A DNA stretch of 64,000 bases from Pomphorhynchus laevis (lineage: Eukaryota; Acanthocephala; Palaeacanthocephala; Echinorhynchida; Pomphorhynchidae), in NCBI GenBank assembly GCA_012934845.2, contig WNNJ02003750.1, positions 1 through 64,000 on the forward strand, read 5' to 3'. Position 1 is the first letter of the stretch, and each line of letters begins with the position of its first letter. A program made the translations under genes and the position numbers. Below, in pieces: positions 46,026-57,638 of this stretch. Under the pieces are notes generated by a model. It was not told where the DNA came from, ran no database searches, and saw nothing but the letters and a program-made list of their open reading frames with translations.

Positions 46026-46540
46026 AATTAGTCGAATTTTTAAATTTCTTGCAGTTTAGTGTAAGTAGTTATGTATGTATATTATATCTCAAACTTTTGT
46101 ATATCTCGAAGTCGTAGCAGCTAACGTAAATAGATTTGTTTTGAAGTGATAAGCTTTGTATGTATATTATATTGTAAGTAGTTGTTATCAAGATAGTTTA
46201 AACTCGATTGATGTTCCTCGCATTTCTATGTAAGTAGTTACTGATCAAGAATATTTAAACCAGTAATTTAATATTATCGTGCTGATTTATTTAGTTCACT
46301 ATCTTCTCTTTGATGATATTTTTAGTAACCTAGTTTAAAATATATCTATTAAATTATTTAATATGGATTACATAATTTAATCCTTATTTCTTTAGAAAAA
46401 GGATTATATGTTATAAGGACGAACTCTTTTTATTCTGTATTTTATCCTACATATATTTTATTCTATTGCATAATTTATATAATAAAAATAATATTTATAT
46501 AATTTACATAATTTATAATATATAATTTATATCAAGTTAA
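46026..46540. other. AT-rich spacer upstream of the CR1-type ORF1
   Basis: May contain the LINE's 5' UTR. The string gtaagtagtt recurs three times between about 46060 and 46230, and gtatgtatattatat twice. No ORF. Confidence 0.4.
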
Positions 46541-47010
46541 AATTTAAAATTGAAATTTAAAATAAAAGTCAATTTTTATGAATTGACTAATAAATAACAA
46601 ACGATGTGTCAAAATAAGGATTAGATGTTATCAGGAAAACTAAAATGATTAAAATACAACAGTCTTTACATAGCGTTATCAAGACGCTAGTCAACTTGAT
46701 TAGCTAGCTTTATAATTGCTATAAGATTTTTTATAATTTATATCAAGTTAAAATTTAAAATTGAAATTTAAAATAAAAGTCAATTTTATGAATTGACTAA
46801 TAAATAACATACGTTGTATCAGAATTTGGATTAGAGGTCATCAGGAGGAACTGCTATGCTACCAGGTTTCGGCCTCTATTCTTCGACCCAACATAGCAGT
46901 GGGTCCAAATACATGTTAATGACGTATTTAATCTGATTAAATTTGATTATCAAGTATATTATTCTAATACAGAGTATATTATTTATTATCCATAAAAATG
47001 TTCCGCTTAA
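46540..47010 (-). repeat. Penelope-like terminal-repeat fragments (partial plus nearly complete)
   Basis: Two successive pieces of the same terminal repeat. A partial one lies at 46550-46650 (gaattgactaataaataaca, then gttatcagg). A fuller one lies at 46735-46980 with the stem ctgctatg/catagcag (46851-46858 with 46891-46898), a GGCCGAAACC string on the minus strand and the tail tctaatacagagtatattat. No coding part is attached. Confidence 0.68.
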
Positions 47011-47109
47011 GAGATAAATTAATAGATTTATATAAATTATTAATATAATTTAATAATTAATTTATATTTATTTATTAAAATAAAATAAATTTTACATTTA
47101 TTTTATTTA

Positions 47110-47320
47110 TTTTATTGGCCACCAAAAGAGCAAACATCAAGACAGGGGCATCACAATAAAAAGAAAATGAGTTAAAAAAAAGTCAACAAAAAACAGACTC
47201 TAAAGTGAAAATCAATATTAAGATAGTTTTTCAATCCTGAAATACGCTTAATCTCGGCAACAGCAACTAGTAGATTGTTCCATTGTTTGACAAATCGATG
47301 TATTATGTCACTTCTGTTAC
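47110..47320 (-). pseudogene. CR1-type LINE C-terminal/3' end fragment
   Basis: Minus-strand translation from about 47310 gives HRFVKQWNNLLVAVAEIKRI then GLKNYLNID, the terminal WN.L.......FK..L block of CR1-type RTs, followed by a short 3' UTR ending in cttttggtggcc. The same 3' end appears on the + strand at about 51977. Confidence 0.6.
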
Positions 47321-47439
47321 TTCTTCAGTTACTTCTATTTAACTATTTTCTGTTTGATTGTATTTTTATTGTATTATTGGTTGTATTTTTATTGTTTTAA
47401 AATATGTATATATACATGATACAGTACAATATATTACAT

Positions 47440-48110
47440 CTACGTCCAAAAATCCGTTGGCGACCAGTCTCTCCTCCGCATCTTATGTTCTAGCCAAGAA
47501 TGAAACAAAACGATCTTTTCGTCTAGCTCTTCTTAACACACGTTCAATTATTTTCAAAACTGACTTATTTCTCGTTCTCTTCGCACAACAATCACTAGAT
47601 CTTTTATGTCTCACGGAATCCTAGCATACTGATTCTAACGACCTTGCAATCCGTAATCTACATTATTTCGGATTTTCTCTTGTTGAGTCCGCTCGCCCCA
47701 TTGACTCAACAAAATCAAGTAGTTCTTGTATTCATGGCAGAATCGTCGCCTTCGATCGTATCCCTTCGTCTCTTGAAAAAATCGATTTCACTTTACCTTG
47801 TACTATATTTGAATTGTACCTTTGTAAATCTTCACTTCCTTTTCCTATTTAACTTGCAATCATCTATCGCCCAGGTTCACCTCCATCGTCTTGCCTATTT
47901 TCAATGAACTCGCCGATCTACTATCAAATCGTGCACTTTCTTCTTTACCTTTAATTGTCCTGGGTAATTTCAACATCCGTCTAGATCGCTCTTATGATGC
48001 AGATTCCGTAAAACTTGTAACTTGATTTCTCTACAATCTCAGATCTTGGTTTTTCCGATCATTTTCTCACCACTGTTAATATCACTATTCCGTTCACTTA
48101 TGTTCGCACT
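47440..48110 (+). pseudogene. LINE-A/D-type endonuclease fragment
   Basis: Plus strand. FRLALLNTRSIIFKTDLFL, LDLLCLTES (then a stop), DLAIRN, FSLVESAR, then IIYRPGS (about 47855-47885) and DLGFSDHFLTTVNI (about 48035-48080). These are the APE endonuclease blocks seen at 59.2-60.5 kb on the minus strand, but with stops and internal deletions; the GDFN block is broken. Confidence 0.7.
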
Positions 48111-48299
48111 TCTCCTACTTTAAGTCGACCATGGCAATTCCTCGACCTTACTCTCTTGTGTTTCGCTATCATTGACTCTTCTCTCTTGTCGCATCCTGCA
48201 AACTTTTTGACAGCTGATAGTATATCTATACTTTTCATGATGCTCGATAATTAGGACAGCTTGTGACGACATCACTCGCATCAACAAAGATAATTGTTC

Positions 48300-49710
48300 G
48301 CTGTGATATCTATAAACTCATAGCGCCCGGTTCGATGGTAAAGAATGGTCGTGATGGTATCGATCATTCTATAGAACCCGTTGTAATGTGAGATCATAAC
48401 TTCAATGTCGTCGTTGGCGACGCTAATATGAATGTGTTATTTAACAATCGTACTTCCTGCATTAACTTTTCAAATAGAAACGCTGTCAGATTGGTGAACC
48501 CACGCCATAAACAACATACCATTTACAGTCAACCGGACTCTCATGATGGTGTTCCTTCTCTCAACGGGCAGCGTTTGTGGAATAACTCGATCTCCACCAC
48601 GCTCACTCATGTCAGTTCTTCGAGTATTGGCTAGCCTATTAATGCGAAATCGAATCGCGATAGATCCTTGATTATTGCTAACTTAAGGGAGCCCGTAAAG
48701 GGCTCCCTTAAGGAGGGGTGCTTGTCTATATCTCTGAGGATCTGTCTTCACGTGACATTGTCATTTCGTGTGACTCGAGTGGTCAATATGAATCGATATG
48801 GTTTTGTATTTACGCTGCTGACACTTTGATATGTAAGGTGGGAGCATTTTACAGATCTCTCTTATCTGAGCATTGTACAGATATCTCTTATATGAGCATT
48901 TTACAGATCTCTCTTATCTGAGCATTTTACAGATCTCTCTTATCTGAGCATTTTACAGATCTCTCTTATCTGAGCATTTTACAGATCTCTCTTATCTGAG
49001 CATTTTACAGATCTCTCTTATCTGAGCATTTTACAGATCTCTCTTATCTGAGCATTTTACAGATCTCTCTTATCTGAACATTTTACAGATCTCTCTTATC
49101 TGAGCATTTTACAGTTCTCTCTTATCTCTATTAGCAGAGACGTCATGATAGACGTCTCTCCTCAGCCATTTCAATGACCTGTGATGTTCTACAGGGCTTT
49201 GTTCTCTCACCTTTCTAGTTAACGTTATATATGTTTCCTAATGTGTTCCATTCGCCATCTCTGATGTACACTGACATTTTAAAATATGGAATCAAATTAC
49301 ATCGTTATTGTATGTTGACTTTATTCAGTCAGATCTCAATATAATTCACTTTTGGGCACATACTGCTCGGCTAAGATTAAACGTAGCTAAGTGTGTTTTT
49401 TATGCATGTTGGCAGACGTTTCCCAGACACACAATTCTATACTGAAGAAGTGATGATCCAGAAAGTCGAAAAGTTCACTGATTTGGGTGTGATAATAACA
49501 TCCGAGCTAAAGACCACCTCTCACAGCGTGACTGTTTCATCTCGAGCAATCCGGCAACTTGCCATTCTACTGCGTGTCTTATTGAGCGTTTTTGAACCTC
49601 TTTTCGAAAGGCTACTCAACAGCTACATCCAACTTATTCTGACAAGTGGATCTCCTGCAGCATATTCTACTTCAAAACGTGATCGTAGAGCTCTCGAAAA
49701 GCCTTTGATT
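48300..49710 (+). pseudogene. CR1-type LINE, decayed and deleted
   Basis: Plus strand. A GVLVYISEDLSSRDIV-like endonuclease segment (48715-48850) with ESIWFCIYAADT and KVGAFYRSL is followed at once by a 26-bp minisatellite, then by RT pieces. A degenerate motif B lies near 49180. LRLNVAKCVF and VEKFTDLGVIITSELK (49370-49510) are the CR1 block after motif C. The endonuclease C-terminus and RT N-terminus are missing, so deletion and repeat growth happened at the same place. Confidence 0.6.
48842..49127. repeat. 26-bp minisatellite, 11 copies
   Basis: Eleven copies of gagcattttacagatctctc plus ttatct, with few substitutions (second copy cattgtacagatatc, ninth gaacatt). The unit begins within the endonuclease codons GAFYRSL of a decayed LINE, so a coding segment was amplified. 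Confidence 0.95.
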
Positions 49711-49849
49711 TAAGGTTCCAAACGTGAACGTGGGCTATTTGCTGTCCACTGTGTATAGCGTATGTGCAAATTGGGAATTTAGACAATAAAGTGCAGCCGT
49801 GTGGAGATCCACTTGTCGATGACTTAATATAATAATACAATAATTTATT

Positions 49850-51481
49850 TAACGTGGCAAATGCGTGCAAAATGCACGCTTACATGACCACTAACAAACA
49901 AAAAAAAGAACATAAAAAGTCACAGATAATTAGTTAATTGTTGAAATGGAATTGGATTTGGCGTTTGAAGCACGGCATAGATGTTGATTGGCGTATATGA
50001 ATGGGCAGATGATTCCACGATAGAGGAGCAGCCACCAGGAAGGAGCGTAGTCCAAAGGAGGTAGAGTAGTTTGGGACATGTAAAAGAAGGGAATTACAGG
50101 AACGCAAGGAACAGTAAACAGGACGAGAATTATCAAGAAAAGGAAGGTTGATAAATGAAGGGGTATGAAAAGTTACAAGGCGGAAAGCAACGATAAGAAG
50201 ACGAATTTGAACACGACAATAAATTGCAGGCAAATCGAGAGAAGCAAGATGGTAGGATGTATGATCAAAACGACGAAGACGGAGGAGAATTCGGACAGCT
50301 GCGTTGACGATGCGTTGTAGGGGAAGAAGAGTGGATTTAGGTGAGTTGGAAAATAGACTAAGACAATAATCGAGTCTAGAAAAATTGAGAGAAGATATGA
50401 GAGTCATCCAAGAAGGGAAATCGATCAATCTACGAACTTGACGAAGATTGCGGAATATCAAGGTAGATGAGCGTACTATATCTATAATAAAAGGTTTAAG
50501 TGAAAGTCGGTTGTCGAAATGGAAACCTAAGAAAACTAGATTGTCAACAATAGGAAGAATTGTAGAATTTAATTACACGGAGGGAAATTCTAAGCCGAGG
50601 CGTCGAGGTAGGATCCACATAATTTTGGATTTATCAGGATTCAGAGAAAGGCGAAGGGAAGAAAGATGATTGGAAATTGAGACAAGACAGTCCGAAGCGA
50701 AAACACTAAGATCGTGAATACGATAAACAGGTGCATGAGCATAGATGAGAATGTCATCAGCATATTGCATAACATGAAAGTTAAATTTATGAGAAATCGA
50801 AGACAAATCACCAAGAAGAAGAGAGAAAAGTATAGGGCCTAATACGGAGCCTTGTGGAACACCGGACGGAATGGACGAAGGATGGGAGAGAGAAGAGTTA
50901 GAATATACGCGAAATGTACGGTTTGATAGATATGAAGAAAACCATGATACAGTGGGTAAAGAGAAGCCATAATCATGACGAAGGCGATGTAGAAGAATCG
51001 AGTGATCGACGATGTCAAAAGCAGACGATAGATCAAGAGAAACTATGACACTACATAATTTATGATCGCGCGAGATGAGTAAGTCATTGTAAACTTTAAG
51101 ACAGGCAATTTTAGTAGAGTGATTAGAGCGAAAAGCGGCTTGGAAGGGAGGAAACAAGTTAGAGGAAAAGAGATATGTATTAACTTGCTTGAGAACGAGA
51201 CGCTCAAGGAGTTTAGAGAGGGTTGGGAGAAGTGAGATTGGACGGTACGAAGATGGTAGTGAGGAGTCGAGAGATTGCTTTTTGATGAGAGGACGAACAG
51301 TGGCGCATTTCCAGATGGAAGGAAATGTACGGCTACGGATGGACGAGTTGAACAATGTGGTTAGGAAGGGTGAGATAGAGGAGCAGATATTTTTAAGCAA
51401 GTGAGTGGGAATTGGGTCAGAAGGAGAGGTTTTATTAGGTAATGACAGCAGAACCGAAGAAACTTCATCAGACGAAACGAA
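49850..51481 (-). pseudogene. LINE-A RT, 5'-truncated copy
   Basis: Minus strand. RT frame 51511-50573 with PIPTHLLKNICSSISPFL, SYRPISLLPTLSKLLERLV, VSLDLSSAFDIVDHSILLHR (motif A), SGVPQGSVLGPILFSLLLGD (motif B) and VMQYADDILIYAHAP (motif C), then a C-terminal frame 50461-49934 ending TSMPCFKRQIQFHFNN. One frameshift lies at about 50480-50590. Near-identical to 57527-59147, but it ends at about 51481 where the other continues (cttcatcagacgaaac is shared). The 3' hairpin is at 49863-49879. Confidence 0.9.
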
Positions 51482-51509
51482 AAATACAACATATTTTCGC
51501 CAAGTGGTC

Positions 51510-52010
51510 ATCCATGCACCGATGTTCTATCTGCGCGTACCCGACTTAAACTGAGAAAACATGGCGTTGCTTGTCGCGGAAATACACGTCTTTTCATATC
51601 TTTGCAGTGTATATCACCGCTTTATTTACATGTGACACAGTCTCCCGATTGAAATTGTGACGGTCATCAATCGGATGACTTTTAAGGATTTTAAAAACAA
51701 GATAAAAGACAAAATGGACACACTTGCGATGTTTCATTGACTGTCTTTTTTTATTTTACTTTGCTATTATTTCCTGTTTACATATTCTTAAAAAACTATA
51801 TAACCGGTAAAAAATAAAACAGAAACATGCAGAGAAAAAAGAATTATCGTAGAAAATAATCCGGTTGTTCCAGTCAGTTGTCTTCTCACATTTTTCGGCC
51901 TCAGGTTCAGCGGAATCTGAGCCCTCCAGCCAATCTAACACGCCGCTTTTTTACATATATTGATGTCCCTGTATGAGGCTGCGCGCTCTTTTGGTGGTTT
52001 ATAGTAATAA
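51510..52010 (+). pseudogene. CR1-type LINE C-terminal/3' end fragment
   Basis: Plus strand, short blocks such as LRKHGVACRGNTRLF and SPIEIVTVINRMTFKDFKNK resemble the RT C-terminal WN.LP...... F K domain with a disrupted WN motif. The 3' end near 51977 reads ctcttttggtggttta, matching the 3' end of the minus-strand fragment at 47118. Weak but consistent. Confidence 0.45.
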
Positions 52011-52108
52011 TGTGAAAATAAAAAGCAGTCAATAATATATTTGTAAAACCTAAGGATATGTGCAAATATAAAACAAGCAATTAAGCATCAATAATTTGTA
52101 CTTTTTCA

Positions 52109-53523
52109 ATGAGCAAATTGTGTGTTATCGGAGGATCAAAAGATTCTACAATTGCAACAGTAATAGGAGAATACCGTATAAACTCAAACAAAATGCAGGT
52201 AACTTCGTCTACAATATCAAACGATGTAAGTGGTTTGTTCTCATCTACCGTAAAAGAAGTAATTGGGGAACTTCCCCCAATACCTAAATTAAAAATCTGG
52301 CGGTTATTAAGCTATTAGCGCTAATAGAGCGCCATAAGCTATTTAACATATTCCTGCGTATTTTTAACATATTGTCTACAATATCAAACGATGTAAGTGG
52401 TTTGTTGTCATCTACCGTAAAAGAAGTAATTGGGGAACTTCCCCCAATACCTAAATTAAAAAGTCTGGCGGTTATTAAGCTATTAGCGCTAATAGAGCGC
52501 TATAAGCTATTTAACATATTCCTGCGTATTTTTCAGTTTACTGAAAAATATAATAATACAGTCCTATTCCACTCAGTACGCTACTTTGAAGCTGAAATCA
52601 AAATCTCCTTCGTTTCCTGGGACCTTGCGAAGGAGTATGAAACCTTTTTCTACAACGAATTAATGGATCTTGGTACAGTATAATTTAAACCTATTCAAGC
52701 TTCCATCAAAATTTCGAATCTTCCTCCTCACATGGATAAGAAGGATATTGAGTCTTTTAAGAAATCATTTAGATTAACTAACTTCCGGTCCGTGACTGGG
52801 AAGAACGGCTTTCCTCTCCCGATAGCTTATGCGTCCTCTTCCATTGATAATGCTGATATACTAACAAAAGATGCTTGCAACTCATTCCTGGGGCATAACC
52901 TAATGTTTAAACTCATAAGCACCGACGAGCTAACTTACCCGCACTGCAATGCTTGCCACGAATGGGGCCTCTGTGGCCCCGGATATGTTAAGGAGAAGTC
53001 TTGTGGGGTATGCGGCCTTAGGAATTTCCCGCAAGTTGGCGGGAAGTGCTCCTCCCCACTTAAGTTTTTAAATTGTGGAGGAGCCCATCCGGCGTGGTCG
53101 AGGAAGCGTGCAAACATAAAACTGTATTGTTCACGCCACCGCTCCTCCCACCCTAATAAAAAAGATGACCCCGTGACTTTTGGTGCAGTTGCGGGTATAA
53201 TGACTGACAACGACATCATCAGGTTAGTCGAGTCCACCAGACAAGCAATCTTTAAGCAATTAGAGAACTTGATCTAGAAACAACTTGCCTTATTTTTTAC
53301 CGCTCCAGTAATCGCCGACCCTCCAGTCCTGAAGGAATCAAAGAAAAGAGGAGCATCCACACACAAAGTTCCTCCTGTGAATATCGGGAAAATGTTAAAA
53401 TTTAAGGCCGAAGAAGCAGCCGTTGCACTTATAGGAAATGAAGACAATGCCCGTGGACAGGTGTCTTCCCTAGTAAGGGCTTGTGGTGAAAAGGGCGACC
53501 TTTCCGCCTCTAGCTCCGTTTAG
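52109..53523 (+). pseudogene. I/R1-like LINE ORF1 (gag-like) with zinc-knuckle remnants
   Basis: Frames 52109-52318, 52372-52683 and 52732-53277 plus an extension to 53523 make up one ORF1 broken by a 167-bp tandem duplication and two stops (52681, 53276). The middle frame has an RRM-like stretch (FHSVRYFEAEIKISFVSWDL). The C-terminal part has Cys blocks CNACHEWGLCGP, CGVCG and LNCGGAHPAWSRKR, degenerate forms of the three CCHC knuckles of I/Jockey/R1-type gag proteins. ORF2 starts 36 bp later (53557). Confidence 0.72.
52208..52532. repeat. 167-bp tandem duplication in the I-like ORF1
   Basis: The block starting tctacaatatcaaacgatgt occurs at 52208 and 52375 (offset 167). Few differences separate the copies, e.g. 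gttctcatc versus gttgtcatc. Since 167 is not divisible by three, it breaks the ORF. Confidence 0.92.
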
Positions 53524-53556
53524 GTCAGGGCAATCCCACCCAGCTAATCTAACGCA

Positions 53557-53713
53557 ATGCAGAGTACTCGTCAGTCTTTTTCACTGAATATCCTTCAGTG
53601 GAATTCGAGAGGTGCTTCTGCCATTAGACTTCTATCCGGTAGAGATGCAGATGTCATAGTCCTACAGGAGACGCGGTCTATCCGTCTCCTCCAGGACATT
53701 ACTCGATTCATCT
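53557..53713 (+). pseudogene. I/R1-like LINE ORF2 start (APE endonuclease N-terminus)
   Basis: The frame from ATG 53557 gives SLNILQWNSRGASAIRLL and then DADVIVLQETRSI, the N-terminal strands of an APE endonuclease with the metal-binding N (QWN) and E (QET). It is cut at about 53714, where a minus-strand LINE-A ORF1 begins. Confidence 0.78.
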
Positions 53714-54690
53714 CTAAGCACATTTGTACATAACCCTAGAACTATGTTGGAAAACAATTTTTAAGAGTGGATGACTGAGATGATTGGATTTATTGGATTC
53801 GTTTAAACGAATAAAGGATACAGGAGCGATATTATTGAAGAGGGATTGTTTATCATCAGGAAGAATGGTTGCTAGGATAGACCTGAAAGCAGATACATCA
53901 TCGAGGCGAGATTGTGGAGAAGCAGATTCGGAAAGCTTTAAGTTTGATATGATTATACAGCGATCGCGCGAAGGAAAACGATTTCGTGGAAGTGGTGGAC
54001 GGACAGAGCTGGTAGGAGTCGAGGCAGATGAGCAGATAGAAGTGGAAATGACAGGGGTGCTTGATAGAGAATTAATATTGGTTGGAGCAAGTGTGACAGG
54101 AGCGGGGTGTTGAATCGATTGATCAGAGATGTGACTGGAGATGATTTTAAATGAAGGATGTAAATTATTTGGAAGTGTTACGTGGGAGGTAGAGTAAGGA
54201 GAATTAAGATAGGTTGGGGCATGAGTGACAGGAATGGAGCGTTGAATCACTTGATTCTTAATGTTACTGGAAATGATTTTGATGGAAGGATGTAAATTAT
54301 TGAGAAGTGATACGGGGGAGGTCGAGTAAGAAGTACGTGAAGATAATAAAGAAGTTTGAGATTTATTTAGATTGGGGGAGGAATAGGAAAGAGGAGGTAC
54401 GAGATGAAAAGCTTTACCGTTAGCATTGTTAGAATGAGAAAGATTAATGGAAGTTTTGTACGTAGTTGAACGAGGAGTGTGTGAGAGAGTAGGTTCAATA
54501 ATGGGATTATAAGATGCGAAGTCAGGTGTTGATGCGAGGGAAACATCTAAAATAGCATTGGTCTGAGTGGTCGTGTGTGATACAGGAGTAGAGGAGCAGG
54601 ATAACTGTAGTAGTCGTACTGATGTACAAAAACCGCAAGTGAAATGTTTACGTTTATACACTGAGTGGTCGGATATTTTAACACTATCTT
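53714..54690 (-). pseudogene. LINE-A ORF1 fragment
   Basis: Minus-strand frame 54661-53714, very close to the ORF1 of LINE-A at 60464-63296. It begins within the PHD-like finger (HFTCGFCTSVRLLQLSC). Ser/Thr/Pro-rich repeats follow (two similar parts each starting about LHPSIKIIS or LHPSFKIIS), then RCIIISNLKLSESASPQSR. It lacks the N-terminus and the last part of ORF1. Unlike the 61-63 kb copy it has no insertion, so it gives the uninterrupted reference for that site (gattttaaatgaaggatgta at about 54140). Confidence 0.82.
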
Positions 54691-56420
54691 ATTCATAAAC
54701 CACCGTCCCCTACCTTTCATTGCACATCAACGAACTCTCTCCTCGACATACTACTGTTTCATAAGAGTTGGTTGTTGAAACCCCTCTGCACGGAGCATTC
54801 GCGCCAACATCTGACCATCTTTCATGACCTAATTTGTTGGCGGATAGATTAGGATACGTTGCTTCGAAGGAGATTCTACTTTGACCACATCAGAGCGGCT
54901 TTCTTTCAGGTAGCTATCTAACGCTTTCCCCAAATTGGGAATGAGAGTCAGACCGAAATTTAAATTCCTACTTCTCTTCGCAAGCTACCGCGTTGCTCTC
55001 GACTACCTATAAAGGTCGCATTTACAGTCCCACTCCGAAAAACTCAAGACCTTAGTTTATATGCTGCGTCCTTCTAATCTCTCTGTTTCTGCCATACAGT
55101 CCCTCTCGAATGAATATTGGAGCACTAGGTATAGGTTCCAACTGGTTAAGGATAGGTCAAGCAATACTTCCCTTAATCCAGCCCAGTGTTCATTATGAAG
55201 ATATTCAAGAAGTAGAAATTTGTCTGTTAGAAGGATAGAGCATTGGGTTGGGTTGGTACTAAAGGTCTTGATTTAGTTCTGACATAGATCGGACAAGTTT
55301 ATAACTACAACGAAACGACGTGTCAGCGTTATTCGAAAATACGTCGTAAATCGCCAGGATGGCATCGTGATTTTGTGTTGAGAACACCATGATGAAGTGT
55401 TCGATAATGTGCTTTGGCACACCACAATTTTTGTGATGGTGGTGACTGCACTTGTATTGTTATTGTATTGCACGGTGTGTTGCGGCGTTATCAATATTCA
55501 TAAGTTGCCTCTTGTTGGTTTTCACTATATATTAACTTGATATTTGCTGTAAACGACAGCTTTCGTTGTTTTTGACTTTTTTTGGTAAAAAATTACATCA
55601 AAATGAATTAACATATTGTTGCTTTCCTTAAATTTTAATACTTGTTCATGACAAGAAGTCTATGATTTTCACTAACAAAATACATTTTTGTGAGATAATA
55701 TTTACATCTTAAAATGCATCAACTCTGAAGAAATTATCAATCCAGTAGAAGTTGATGTTTTGCAGTGAGACATCTAAATGCTATATAATGCTAAAACTTT
55801 GTATTCCGCCAGATTTGATTATTTTAAATCTAATAAATTGATTTTTACACGATCGATTTAATTTGCATAAGGTACTGTACTTTGGATTAAATAATTTGTT
55901 TTTATTTTGTGCTGTGAAATAATTACGAGCACTCGTCAAGCTCTAGAAATTAAAAGTTCCTTTGCGAAATATCGCAAGGTACAATATTGAGTTTTGACGA
56001 AGGAATGTTTTGAGCAAACTCAGTGAATCGAACGTGAGGACAACCTCTCTTCAAAAGTTTGACCCACTTCGCTTGATGAGAGCAAAGTCGAAGCAGATGT
56101 ATCAATTCTCGCCGAGACTTTTGAAGAGTATGTTGCGGTATTATTGCACCGCACATGAAAGAGACAAAATACCACCGGGTTGGATAAGTGACTTGGACGA
56201 TGATACCATAGATGGCGACTCAACCAAGTCAAGCTGATGCCAAAAAGATTATGGATTTGCTAATTGAATCGCGGTTTTTTTAATTAATAGATCTCTGGTT
56301 TTACAAATGCTCAGAGAACAGTTAAAAATGTCTTGCATTAAAATTTAATCAGCAAAGCAAATCATCTTTAAGTGCTTGAAAAGTTGATCGCCACCCGGAT
56401 CAGGCATCACTTGAGGGAAC
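54691..56420. other. Decayed region, no recognisable gene
   Basis: Possibly LINE remnants in the left third (fragments of long open + strand translation with no clear motif). Short frames at 55273-55494 and 56010-56237 do not match a family I know. No clear repeat structure. Confidence 0.4.
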
Positions 56421-56429
56421 TCGGAATAA

Positions 56430-56945
56430 TGTAGTCTTCTCAACACGGTTTTGTCCCTGGTCGTTCCTGCTTAACTAACTTATTGACTTCATGCGAAATG
56501 TGGGCTGAGGCGGTCAGTCGCGGTTAATCAATCAACGTGGCATTCATTGACTTTTTAAGAGCATTCGATCGGGTGCCGCATGAGAGCTTGGTAGCATTAC
56601 TATTTAACTACGGCATTCCTGTAATGGTCTGTAAGTGGGTTCAAGATTTCCTACGTAATCTATTCTTTAGAGTGAGAGTTGGCACCCATCTTTCCACTCC
56701 CAGACGCGTTTACTGTGGTGTTCCGCATGGTACCGTACTAAGATCTCTGCTGTTTATTGTGTTCCTTAACGATTTGTTGCTGCGGATTCAGAGTCCCTGT
56801 CTTGCTTTTGCTGACGACCTCAAACTATGGTCTGTAGATGATATTGATCCGCTTGGCATTTCCCTGCAGGAAGACCTTAATGAAATATACCGATGGAGTG
56901 AGGCTACTGGTATGAAGATCAATGTTGACAAATGCGGCCAATGAA
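56430..56945 (+). pseudogene. CR1-type LINE RT core fragment
   Basis: Plus strand. SQHGFVPGRSCLTNLLTSCE, a stop, then frame 56537-56944 with VAFIDFLRAFDRVPHESLVA (motif A), YCGVPHGTVLRSLLFIVFL (degenerate motif B) and LAFADDLKLWSVDD (motif C), then MKINVDKCG. At 56945 it passes abruptly into a LINE-B-type tail. Confidence 0.8.
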
Positions 56946-57165
56946 ATTAGGAAGGCGTTGCGATGACCGTCATTTTCGGTCTCCGATCCTCCCTCGTCGC
57001 CGCCCCACTCGCCTATAATCAGCTCCCACTCGACGTCCGCTGCGCTCCCTCCTTTATTGCATGTAAATGCCGCCTCCGTACTCACCTCGAAACATGATTT
57101 AGATTTTTTCCTGGTCATGTAGGCGTGCGCCGGCACGCATTTGCCTCGTAAAAATACATCTTCTT
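56946..57165 (+). pseudogene. LINE-B-type RT C-terminus and 3' end
   Basis: Plus strand. GLRSSLVAAPLAYNQLPLDV and RCAPSFIACKCRLRTHLET end at a stop near 57100. Then follows a short 3' UTR with the hairpin gcgtgcgccggcacgc (57123-57138). It is the same tail as in the minus-strand LINE-B copies. The join at about 56945 to a CR1-type RT makes the whole a chimera. Confidence 0.75.
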
Positions 57166-57544
57166 TATTTAAGGTGAAAAATGATAGGTTGCAATTTAAA
57201 TGCCGATTGAATCTGACTTTCGATCGATCGTTATAGGTTGACACATTTTAGACCTCATGTGCCGTACCTAATGTGAATTAAAAGCAAATGTGTGGTGAGG
57301 ATTAGCAGAAACAGCGTTGACTTCAATTATAGGATAATCGGCTAGCCAATCTAAAGGTTTTTCGTGACATTGCAATTTTGGTGTGATTAATCAGGATTAG
57401 TTAAAAATAGGTGCAGATACCAAGCACCCAGAATCATGAGCTAGTGCTAAATAACGTCATTTGCATATGTTACAAAATACTAAAAAAACTGTCAAAAAAG
57501 ATTGTACCTTTATAAATAATACAAATTTATTTAATGTGGCAAAT

Positions 57545-57561
57545 GCGTACAAGCTGTACGC
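57545..57561 (-). other. LINE-A 3' terminal hairpin
   Basis: The 7-bp stem gcgtaca/tgtacgc has a 3-nt loop. In sister copies the inner pair is G-C instead of A-T (gcgtgc/gcacgc), i.e. both sides changed together. Probably the RNA structure by which the RT recognises its template. Confidence 0.72.
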
Positions 57562-57638
57562 TTACAAGTCCACAAACAAAAATGAAAAAGTCAAGCAGAT
57601 AAATTGTTAAAATGGGATCGGATTTGTCGTTTGAAGCA

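Noticed and set aside
54691-56420. DNA transposon (mariner-like) in the decayed region
   Set aside because: Short frames gave no DDE/D motif or terminal inverted repeats that I could identify.
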